A stretch of 64,000 nucleotides of DNA from Strigops habroptila (lineage: Eukaryota > Chordata > Aves > Psittaciformes > Psittacidae): contig NC_044278.2 in assembly GCF_004027225.2 (NCBI RefSeq), positions 63,066,243 to 63,130,242 on the forward strand, read 5' to 3'. A program made the translations under genes and the position numbers. Shown here in pieces: positions 48,701 through 60,700 of this stretch. Each line of letters opens with the position of its first letter. Position 1 is the stretch's first letter. Under the pieces are notes generated by a model. It made no database searches. It was not told the origin of the DNA and saw nothing but the letters and a program-made list of their open reading frames with translations.

Positions 48701-51700
48701 GAGAAAAACTCAAACCTAAAACAACCACAAACAAAACGTCCACAAAAAACAAACTCAAGCTTGGGGCATTTTTCAACATACTCCAAACCAAGTGATGGGT
48801 ACAGAATCAAAGTTCTTAAAGGTGTATCTTCCTTTTGTCCTTTTAGACAATCCTATCAAGCTCCGGGTGTTGAGAATTGCCTCCGTCAGCAATTAGGGTC
48901 ACGTCTCGCGTGGACTCTAACTGCAAATCAGCCTTCGTTACAAAGTGCTACCTCAAAAGGCTTTTCAAATGCTGTGTCCCGTGGTGTGCCAAGGTCAAGG
49001 CGAGAGGGGGATACAAGCGGTGAGCAAAGATGTATTTGTTAGCAATAACTTTTTACAGTTGGTATCTATATCCTCCACTATTTTTTAATCATTTTGAAAT
49101 AGTTTTATAGCATGTTGAATTTTTTGTGGAGTGTTTTGCTAGGATGTACTTCGTGGAAGGATAGAAGCAACTATGAGAGACTAATATATTTGGCCACAAT
49201 CTCTATGGTTGGTTGCTAATTTCCTTCTACAGTGATTGGTTTGATAATGTGTTCTGGTCCTCTTAAAAGACTGACTTCATTGCAGTGTTTGTCAGAATCA
49301 GGTGATTGTGGTTTGTGAGTAATGATCACTCTTTTGATGATCAGAAGATGCTGCTGCTTTTAAGAAGCCAGAAAAAGTGCTCAATGAATAGAACTTAAAA
49401 TACTCATCCATTTGTGATTCTGTCCTTTAAAACTTGGACACGTGTATGAGAATATAGAGCTCTTAAAACTATTTTTTCAAGTGAGCACGCTGTTTACAGT
49501 GCTTGTATTTAGAGGAACTGACATAACTTATTGTCAAAAAAAAAGAAAAATATTGCTAGTTTATTTCCTCAATGAAGCGACTGTAAACTTGAATTGATCG
49601 TCCAGGCATCAGTTCCTGAATTTGTACAAGTGTAACTTGTGGACAAGGAGAAATTGTTAAACAGATGATCTCTGTGACAACTGTGTAAGTTTCAGCCCAC
49701 TCTACTCTTACTGTAAAAGCAGGAGACTTTTCTGAATAAGAGAGCTAATGGCAGATGTTGTCATCCTACAGTGCTGTTAGTCTCTGGCAAATATAGCTAA
49801 GGGATGTGGGTTTTTTAATTTTTTTTGTTTTGTTATTGTTTTGGGGGTTGTTTGTTTTAATAACTCCTATATAAAGAGTGTGGATAGTTAGAAGATAAAA
49901 TATATAGTCTGTCTGCCATCCCCTGCATCTTCGTGAGTAACAGTGCACAAAGCAACATCTTATAGACCAGAGTTGTATTGGTATATCTGAGGGCAGCATT
50001 TGGCATTTAGAACCTAATTAACCACTAATTAGCCACTGCTGGTGTGAAAGAGGATACATGGGGCTGTGTCTGTATGTATATAATATTTATAAATGTGTAT
50101 ATATATAATAGATTTGATATGTATAAACAAAAATATAGAAAATCTAGCACTGCCTCTTTTTTTTGTTTTACTAATTGCCATAAAGAGCAGTACAAACTTG
50201 TTTCATTCAGTCAGCCAGCAGCTGTGGCTCTTGATTCTTATATGGGATGGTGTAAGTAAAGACTGACAGTTGACTTAAATGTAGTCACTTGTTGATGCAG
50301 AAATAGAAGTAGGACTGCATTCAGAATATAAAAGGCTATTGACAAGAAGAATATTCATATTTCTATGAATATTCTAATTAAAAGGGGTGTTTTTTTTTCT
50401 TCTAAAGTTGGTTGCTGTTAATTGGAGTTTTCTTATTGCTACATCTACACAGAGAGTATAATCAGGAGGTTGATATGAATTCCTGTTGCATTATTTACCA
50501 GTTAAAGAAACATGCACTTGAATCTTTTACCATTTCACTAAGAATTCCTAAAATGGACGAGCTACTCTCATGCATATCTTAGTATTATGAGGAGAATCTG
50601 AGTTTTAAACAGCATCTTGAGGTGATGGCTACTTTTACTAAAATAAGAATAGAATTTATTTTTTTGTTTTCTGTTTGGTTTGGTTTTGGTTGGTTGGTTT
50701 CTTTTTTTGATTCTGAGTGGACTGTTGGGAAGACAAACTGATGAGAGGAAAATTGGGAAATTTTCTGTGAAATTTGGGAGAAGCATGCTGTAGCATCTCA
50801 GTTTCTGGATAGTCATTAAAATTGTTTCATTCTTGATATCTTAAATGAAGTTACAAAAGCAGATGGTACTGTTTTGTCCAGAATAGGTGGGCATATTTGC
50901 AGTGGCCTTGCACAGCATCTTTTTCAATCTTCTATGTCCTTTAAATCAAAAAATATCTGACATCTCAAACATAATCTAACCTCTAACTAGAGTTAAGAGC
51001 CAGAAGCAAACTGTATGCTGCAATAGTAAAAGCTTTACTAAATCAAAGGTATATTTTTAGAAACAGTATTTACACTTTTCTGTTTGGCAGCTCTGTAGAT
51101 GTTACACAGCTGACAGTCTGGTTTTGATCTGTCTTTTCACTAAGCAGTTGCATATGTGGTTGAAAGCCAATATTAAACAAGCAGCTCTTCCTTCTGGATT
51201 AACTGATTTCCTAGCTGAATGTAGAAGATATTATTCTGTAAGTCACATTTGACAACTTCAGCTGTTTGTTCAAAGAAAGGTAAAGTCATCATGATGCTTG
51301 ACTTAGAACTTGCATTAGTGATTGAATTAGAAAAGATAACGAGTTTAAAAACTGGCTGAAGTATTGGTTAAAATATAACTATATAGCTGTGCCATACAAG
51401 CTGACTTGCTCTGAGAGAATCCCAAGTATCAGTAGAGGCCCGTAAAGGGAGATCTTGGCTTTTCTGTCAGGTTGTTAAGAGGACTTAAAACATTTATTTA
51501 AAGATTATAAACACAGGCTTTCTCTTTTTTTCGGCTATGCGTCTAAATAGCTTTTTGAAGTTGTAATAAAATCTGATTGTCCCAACAGATCTGAATAATG
51601 TTTTTTTTTTTCTTTTTCTTTCTAGGCTCTGTTGAAGTAACTGAAGCAAATCTTGTAAGAGATGTTTTGTATGTCTTCCAGGGAATAGATGGCAAAAACA

Positions 51701-54700
51701 TCAAAATGTGCAATTCTGAAAATTGCTATAAAGTGGAGGGAAAGGTACTGTATGGTGATTGGTATTTCATATGTTAGCAGAGATGTATGTAGGGGAAAAA
51801 TAGCCATGAAAAATATGTTAAAAAAAAAAAAAAGGTAAAATATTATCACAAGTCTTTACTCCTCCCCTAGCTTTTTTTTTTTAGTACAACAGAGTAGTTT
51901 CAACAGTACTAATTTAAAAACAATTGGGTAGATTAGGTCCCAGAAAGAAACTGTAGCATTTCACAAGATGTGAATAGACTCCAAACTATTAAGCCAATAA
52001 TTTGAGGATTTTGGTCATCATTTCTGCAATGTAGAAGAGGCTGTTGACTACATTATTCGTGGATTAAATTTAACAGCCTGAGATGTAGAATGGATGCTAG
52101 CTGCTTGATATTATGGTCTTGATTACAATTTATAAGTGATTGGATTGGATCATGCAGATCACCCAAGAAAGCACTGTGCCAGAACTGAAGAAAGTGCTTT
52201 CAAGTCCTGTTGTTGCTAGAAAATCCAGCTGATGTAAATTTGAAGGAAGGTGTCAAAGAGGGTGCAGAGGAACAGGAGAGAAGCCTGAGGGAGAGAAGCT
52301 CTTGCTTTAAGGTGGCAAGATGTTAAGTGTATTTGCAGTGTGGAGAAGAACCAAGGGTGAGATTGGGTCAGCTGAACAAAGAACAAAAAGGTGGTGCTAG
52401 TTGCTTTAGCATCTTCTTGTTCAGCCTTTAGACAGTACTGCATCACAATTCAATTTCATCTCACTAAGTGGTTGCCATGTTCTTGTTCAAATGGAAAGAC
52501 AGTGCTTCCAATTTTCGTATGTGTTAAGAATGTTATACTGTGACAATATGACATAGTCCTAAAATGGTGAGGAATAGATTTTGGGCCATTTCGTATGCCA
52601 AGAGCACAGTAGACTTACCTTAATGTTGATGATAACTGAACTAATTTTCTTTTCTCCTCCATAATAATAGCAAAAAATGAAATATATAATTGTTCCCCTC
52701 TCTTACTTTACAATGACATTTAGGGCTGCTTAGTGGAGGGAAAAATGGAAAACTTAAATCTTGTTAAGTCAGTTGACATCCTTAAGAATCTGTTTATTTT
52801 CTTCTATACCTGTAGATGCTGCAAAGTTTATAATTCCTCAACACCTGCACTGAGCTAAGTATGCTCCATATATGTTAGACTATATATGGGAAAGGAAAGG
52901 TAGCATAATAGATTTTTCTAGAGGAATGTGAAGAAAACTTAGTGATTGCAAAATTGGCACTATGAGTTTCATTAGTTTTCTGTGTAGCTTTCATATCAAA
53001 TAGGCTAGTTTGTAGTGAAAAGCTGTTTTAGTTTGAATTCCTAATTCTGTTAATACAAGGAATTTGATTATTCGGGTGGTTTGTGGTCAGTAATGCTTTT
53101 TCCTAAGAACTATTGGTCTTCAGTTATTTTTGTGAAGTCAGTTCTCTTCCATCCTTTTTCCTTATTGGCACTTGTACTGAGCTACTGGACCCAGTGAAAA
53201 AATTATTTGACTGACTAGAGCTGCAGTTGGAACTTTTTCTGATGAACAAGGAGGACCAAGGTCATACCTCCTCTAGTTGTTGACTGCATCTTATGCAAAA
53301 TAGTAGTCAAAGCTTGCAGTTTTCCCTCAGCTGCACAAAGAAAATGATGTTGTACAGAGTCTATTTTTTCCAGAAAGGAACATGCTTTCCAGGATGTTAG
53401 TCTTGCTTGAATGTCAGTGTTAATATTAGGTCTGTTGGTGACATTCAGCACTGTATAAGCTAGCAGCTTCTGATTTGATCTAAGAGATACAAATGTAATA
53501 ACACTAAGCCAGTTTTGTTTGTTCCTGATTTGATTCCTGATTTGATTGGACTTAATGCTTGCCAAGTACTCTGCAGTGGCAGAATTCTAAATGGTTCTTA
53601 TGTCATCATATTGGTTTTAGCTGCGGGCAGTTTCAAATTTTGTCCAATTATGCTTTTTTAGGCTAGAATTTATCCTACAGAAGTTGTTCAAGATGTTAAA
53701 GCTGTGCTTTTACAGCTAAACAAGAGGGCCAGGGAGTGAACTCTGCGCTTACAACCAAATGCTGCTGCCTGGTTCAAGCCCACATTGCTGTGATTGATAC
53801 ACTCTGTAGCTGATTTTTATCTTAGAGAATACCTGTGCTGCTGACAGAAAGACTTAATGAATTAGCTTGACTTCTAGTTCTTTGGCAATCCATTTAGCTT
53901 GTTAGTACATTTTCTTTCTTTGGTTTGGACTGTTCCAGCTGGCTCTCAAAGTTACAATTGTCTGTAGAGATGGGATAGGCCCAGTCGTTGTGGGCAGTCA
54001 GTGTCTGCCTCTTGGCCTAATGTGTTGGGGGTTTTTGTCGTATAAAATTTAGAAAACGCGATGATGGTTTTCTTGGGTAACATCATGAAATGTGGTAGAA
54101 GCAAATCTCAAGTAGGAACAAGAGGAACAGCATCTTATGTGTTAGTAATTAAAAGGAAGAAATGTGCTGATTCAGATGAAAATAGCAATAGTAGTTAAAT
54201 AGGATGTTGGAACTAAGGCAGACTTTCAGGATGAAGTGAGATACCTGATATAAGTAGAAACATACTAGAAGAGCTCATGGGGCGTGTGATTAAATAGGTT
54301 ATAAAAGCTGTTACCAGTGGATCGGACTTAAGCTTAGAATTTGGATTCTGTAAGTTTTGGTTTCAGATACCTAGTATGGCATTGGGTCATTTGTCTTCTA
54401 TTATTAGTCACTACTACATGTGAATCAAAACTATTATTTTCTCTAGGCTTCTTCATTAGTTTCAGTCATTGATTCCTCTTCTAGAGCTCAAATATTTTCA
54501 GTCTCACTGATAATCAGGGTAAGATGAAGTGTGATTCTACATCATAAAATTTCAGGTTTCTTCCTCTTTTCTGAAGACCTTTTTGTTACTGCCATAATTG
54601 CCTAATGTAAAAAGCGTGTATGAATATGACTTCCAAAAGGGAGGGTCACAAAGTTGCCAGTAGTTTGTTGCTGCTGCCTTTTCAATAGTTATGCGTATAA

Positions 54701-57700
54701 ATTGTGATTTATTTATTTGTGTATTTCTTGTAATTTATTATTTATTCAAATTTAATTGAAACAAGTATTGGCATGGTAGATTTGACTTACCTGCAAGTTA
54801 CTGTTCCTGTTAACTTTGTAGGTGAGCTTGTCCAAATCTCTCAGAGATACAACAAGTAGACTTGCAGAGCTCGGATGGCTACATAATAAAATAAGAAAAT
54901 ACACAGACCAGAGGAGTTTGGATCGTGCGTTTGGACTTGTGGGACAGGTAGGTCAGCTAAAAAATGGATTTTGACACAATATTTTGGTCTTGTTTCCTTT
55001 AGAAACTACTGAGTAAATGCAGTACTAGAATGATGTGTAAACTTTGGAGCTTGGACCATTCATCCTTTGATTTACTCCTTTTATGGAATGCCGCTTTTGT
55101 TATGGGTCATAGTCTGAAGGCAAGGAAAAGGCATTTGCTCTTGCTGGTGGTTAGAAGGAATTGGCCCTGTCACTTGTAGCTGGAAGGTCTCACACGTAAT
55201 TCCTTCTTAATCTTTGTTTTTTTTTCTAAATTCATAAATTTTTATTAAGTACTCATGCATGTTTATAACCAAAACTATTGCTTAAATGGGATGATGGCAT
55301 CCCTGAGCTGATTTATCACCAATTCAGTTGTTAGAGTGATCTATGCAGGAGACACTCTTGTCAGCTAATATTGTTGTTTGTGTTAATACTGCACTAACTT
55401 ACATAAAATGCAAAACCCATTATCTTTTACCCTTTCTTTTAAATACAGCATCAAAAGAATATTAATTTTTGTTTTTATAGGTTTCATCATCATGATTTGT
55501 AGTCTACAGTAACTTCACAGCTGCTGTAATACCCAAAACCACATTTACTGCTAAGGCATTCCCGTTTCCTCTCACTTGCTCCCTCTGTAAAACTGGATAT
55601 TATCCCTTCTGAGTCGACAGAAATGTTATTGTTGCCTCTAGCCATAACATCCTACCTAATCTGCCAAGAAATTGAAGTGATTCTCCCTTCAATCTAATTT
55701 TTCTTAAGAGGTCAGTAGAGACACTGTAGTGCTTCCTACTTTTCTAATGTTTTATTCTGTTCCCTTCTGTCTCTTATTCTAAGTAACTCTTTTAGTTACA
55801 ATATAAGTAATTATTTTTCTAGTGATCCAATGCTGATTTCCATGTTTTATATGGTAATGCTACTGTGTATGCATTTTCTTCAGACTCTCCCCTTATATCT
55901 GGGTGAAGTTTCTAATTCTTTATCTAGTAGCTTCCTGCTTACACTTATTTTTACTGTCTCTGGCTTTAATCTTCAAGTTTACAGTAAGGGGAGAACTTTA
56001 ATTCTTCAGTGAATTTAAATGTGCAATGTCTTAGCTACTATGTGCAGGTTTCAGTTCCTGTGCAGAGGGCTGTGCAGTTAGTTTGCTGAATCTGCATAGC
56101 TCTGATGCTCTTAATTTTGCTTGAGGCAAGCACTTCTATGCATATTTCTAGGACATGAGTGTACAAATAAGAACATATATTCTACTCCTGCTGTCAGTAT
56201 CTGGGTAAAAAGATTATATACCATTGTTCTTCATGGCTTTTATAGCTGACAATTTCAGGTATTGCACACTGTATATTAAGAATTGAGCGCAAGAATGTGT
56301 TGTGCCTTCTAAAGCATCTTTTGCTTAATATTTTAAAAGAATGCTTGTGTAAACTCCTATTTAAACCACGTGTAGGCTAAGATGTCTGTCACCTCTTTGT
56401 TATGATTCTGGTGGCTGTTTTTACTATGCAGATTATCAGGTATTGACGATTATTAGGAGTAGAGATATAACACTACACTACACTTTAACATTATATTATT
56501 CTATCTTTACTGCTTAGTATCTAAGTTCTAATTTGTCCTCCGAAAGAAAAAATTAAGAAAAATCAGCAGTGAAATGCCTTATATTTTGACATTTTGCCAA
56601 TTTAGATCCAGTTGAGGTAGTGGGCATATTTTTATTCTTTTTTCCTGTTGAACAAGCATTCTGTTTCCTTCCTGAATTCTCTTCTGCTGTAGACCAAATC
56701 AGAATTCTAGGATAATGTCCAGTTTTCTGTAGTAGTTTGGGAAACAAAAATCTGTAATTTGTGGTGCAGGAATTGGCACTGGATGTAAATTTTAGCTTCT
56801 AAAGCGTCTCTGAAAAGTTGTTGGCCAGTTAGATCCTAATTCCTTTTGGCTATTGAAGTCAGTGATTACTGTTCTCACTTTTTGAGGAGATGTATGGTGC
56901 CTTTGAATGTTTTCTTGGAGGCTCTATTCTGCCCTCTATCTTGGTGAGTGCTACTTTAATAGGTTCAAAAATGTACTGAAGAAGCAAGTGAGAAGAAATG
57001 AAAAGTGGAGTTACACATAAAGAGATTTCTTTTTGCCCTTCAGTATCCTCTGGAATAAAACGAATTTCAAATGTCTTTCTAATTTATGATGTTGAGTTGA
57101 AGAAAGGAACCCTCTTTCCTTCGAACGGATATAATGGCAAGATTAATGATTTGGTGGTTCGGTTTTGTTTTTGTTTATTTTTTCCCTAGGCTTCTTAGCC
57201 TCTTAGTGGAAAAGAAGATTTATTTTCTACTTGTGCTTGTAGTAACGATTTCTGCCTTGTACATACTCTAGTCAATAAATATTTTACTTTAGCTCTTGAG
57301 TTCTTTTTGTGAGGTTTTCCTTATGTTTTCCAAATAACTTTGATTCTGATAATTTTAGAAAGGGGTGAGGGGAAAAGTCCTGGGGAATTGCCTATTAAAA
57401 AAAGTCCATTAATATAGATATCAAAATCATTAGCTGAGAATTTGTTAAGAAATCAGTTCTGAACAATTTGTGGTTGTGCATCGGAGTGTTCTTCAAAAAA
57501 AGAAAACGTAACAACCCCCCCCACAAAAAAAAAAAATCCAAAAACCACCACAAACAAAGTGCTTAAAGTCCAAAATTTTTAACTCAGTCCAAAATTAGTG
57601 AGGTATATTTTTAATTCTGTTTTAGGAAATGTGTTGCAGGATATTTTTTTAGTCTGTATATTAGGTTAAGAGCATTACAGAAACAAAGCAAAACCCCAGG

Positions 57701-60700
57701 ACCCCAAACTGTGGAAAACTATCCGTTACTAAACAAGTATTCTTTCAGGAATAGTTTTTAAAATCTACCTCTATTTTTATTTTTAAACAACCCAAAGTAG
57801 CGGTGCTTAGAATTGTTTTACAAAGAACCATTAGTTCAGACCTGTTAACTTCTTCCTGCTTTACACATTTCTTGGGATACACTTAGTCATTTCTTCCATG
57901 TCAAGTGAAGAATCGTATACAACTGTCAATTGATAAAAGGCCAGAAATTTAGAGAACTTGATCCAGCAGCACTTACTGAGAGTGTTGTTTTATGAGCATT
58001 GTGTTTTCTTGTTCAAGTCATGTAGTCTATATTGTAAATACAATGGTTGCAGCCCAACTTCCATGTTCTGTTATTAGAAGCCTTCCTGAAATTGAAACTC
58101 TATTAATACTTTACAACATGCTATATTTTACATAATTATTAAAGAAATTTTCTTCTGGGTCATGTTATGATTTTCATACCCTATGGTAGTTATTAATGTA
58201 TTTATTGAGCTGATACATCTATTTAGAGAGTTACAGTTTAACCTGTTGATAGAATTAAGACAGCAAGAAACAGAAAGTTGCTTGACAATGTGTATATATT
58301 CTTGGAAAAGGTCTCTGCATCTCTTAGGGAAGCACTTACACATTGGCCAATTTTCTAAGAGTTGGCTTTTGTGCTGAAACTTGTAGCTTAATTCCTTTTA
58401 GGAAATTTCTAACTACATTCACAGTGCATTGATAGGATAAAAGTTATATAAAAGTTTTTCAGAAAGGTGTTTTCTGATTCCTCCCCCCCCTTTTTTTTCT
58501 CTTTTCCTTTTTTTTTTTTTTTTTTTCTTCTCTCAGAGTTTTTGTGCAGCCTTACATCAGGAACTTAAAGAATACTACCGACTTCTGTCTGTTTTACATT
58601 CTCAGGTAAGTTAAGTGGTTCTTATTTAACTTTATTTTGCTTTACAGTATCCGAATATCCCCTTAAAGGTATACCTAGAGAAGGATGCACAGTCATTTCT
58701 ATTGACAGTGGACACAATTCTCTGTAACATTCCCATGAGTATTTTTTTCATAGAAATTCACTGTTACTTGATGTTTTACATAAGCAATGAACATAATATG
58801 TCATTTAGGGACAAAGCAGTAGTTCATCTAGCCAGGTTTCTGACAAAGGATGGAATTTCTTATGTTCATAATTGCTGGAGCAGAAATCTTTAAAAAAGAA
58901 GTCAACATTCTCAAGACTTGTGCCAGATTATCCCAGAGGTGAGCTTGGTGACTTGTCAGTTTTGTTTTAAAAAGTGATGGGGAAAAAAATCTACTTTTTG
59001 GAAAGACTCTTTATTTACCAAACTGTACATTTAGTTACTTGAAAACATGTAGAAATTGTGCCTTGGAATTGAGTGCATGCTGCATTCTTGTATTTGGGAG
59101 ATCGTACAGGCTGCCAGCTTAGTTGTTGTTAGCTGCAGTTCCAGTTAGCAGTTGAGGCATAGTAGTACATAACAAGAATCTCATCAAAGGATTCAGGATT
59201 GTCTTTCTCTCTGTGACTTTATATTATGTCTTCAGAGCTTCCCTGAAACATGGTTCTGCCTTAGAGTTGCCCTGAGTGTATTGTGTCCTATTCCATAAGC
59301 TTTTCAGGTGTTCTCCTTGCAGGCCATTTTCACATTACTGGCCCATTTAAAAATGAACTTCCATGATGATGTAAGGGTATTGTCTCTTCCGTAAAGACAA
59401 AAGGCAGGTTTCATTCTGTATATCTCTCTTATCATTGCCAATTTCCAAACAAACAAAACTAAACAAACAAACAAACAAGCATGGACCCAGGAGCATCCAG
59501 AAGCTAATAAATGTAACTGTTTTTAAGACTGAGATTAATGTGGATAACACTAATCTTAACTGATATGTGCTAGACATGGAAGCATGAAGTGGATTGGTTC
59601 TTGCGTTCAATAGTGAAATAGAGCATCTTTTCTAAGATTTTATCTGCTTGGACTGCTCTAGAAACTTCCTTCTGTATTCCTAGGTTGTGTTTTTATCCTG
59701 CTTACCTCAATGGTACTTGTATGAAATGTACATTTACATCTCAGATGCAAATATTTGGCTTTCATTTTCAATGGTGGTGTAAGATTCAAGGTAGTCACAT
59801 TGTGACAGATTTTTTCTTTTATTGTTTTTTTTCAATGGTAGCAATTCCTTAATCTCACTATGTAGTTCACTTAAGTTCTGATGGCTTCTGAATGGCTTTT
59901 GGAGGAAGACTTTGAACAAAATTTATCCCATGTTGAACTAAAATAAGCTATCTGTGCAGTAATAAAAAGTTTACCTCCTACCTTTCCTTTAGATGTTTTT
60001 CTTTACTTTTTTCTGAGCATCCTTTTGGCCAGTGTTTGCTGTCTTTCAGGATCTCTGCTCTCTTTTCCTTTGCTCTTCTCTTCTTTCGTGACTGTCACCT
60101 TGCTTTCCTTAACCTTCTTCGCCTTTGTGCACTGTTGGCCCTATTAAACTTCCACGTCTCTGTCGTTTCACGTGCATTTGATTCTCTATTTCCGCTTGTG
60201 TGGCTCTTGGGTTTTGGCTCAATGATTTAATGAGAGAACATATAGTACTGTGAATTTCAAGTGTATTAGTAAAAAACTAACTTCAGAACAAAAAAAGTAT
60301 GAAACATTAGTTCTACTTCAGATTTGCGAGCTTTGTTCCTTGATATATCTTTCTGTTTCTAATTTGATCAGTTGCAATTGGAAGATGATCAGGGTGTGAA
60401 TTTGGGACTTGAGAGCAGTTTAACACTTCGCCGGCTTCTAGTCTGGACATATGATCCTAAAATAAGGTTAAAGACCCTTGCAGCACTTGTTGATCACTGT
60501 CAAGGTCTGTTTAACATTAATTGAATATTTCTGGGGAAGTTATGTAACTTTGAGTGGTTGTGCATGCCAAAGGTGGATATCAGTAATATTACTGCTGTGG
60601 TTTTTTAGAAAATTTTAAGTAGCTAATCCAGAGGGAGTCATTTGCAACCTGTCTGCAGGTTCATACGAAACAACAAAACTTTACAAACCCGCCAGTAGCG

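Larger units (their letters stand above)
42524..48846 (+). other. TUBGCP3: TUBGCP3 intron 5 (6.3 kb)
   Basis: The most repeat-dense intron: a CR1 stub at 43736, two large CR1 copies tail to tail (44235-45840 and 45892-47185), a CR1 tail at 47196, a poly-T run near 43070 and a G-run near 45669. Otherwise featureless. Confidence 0.9.
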
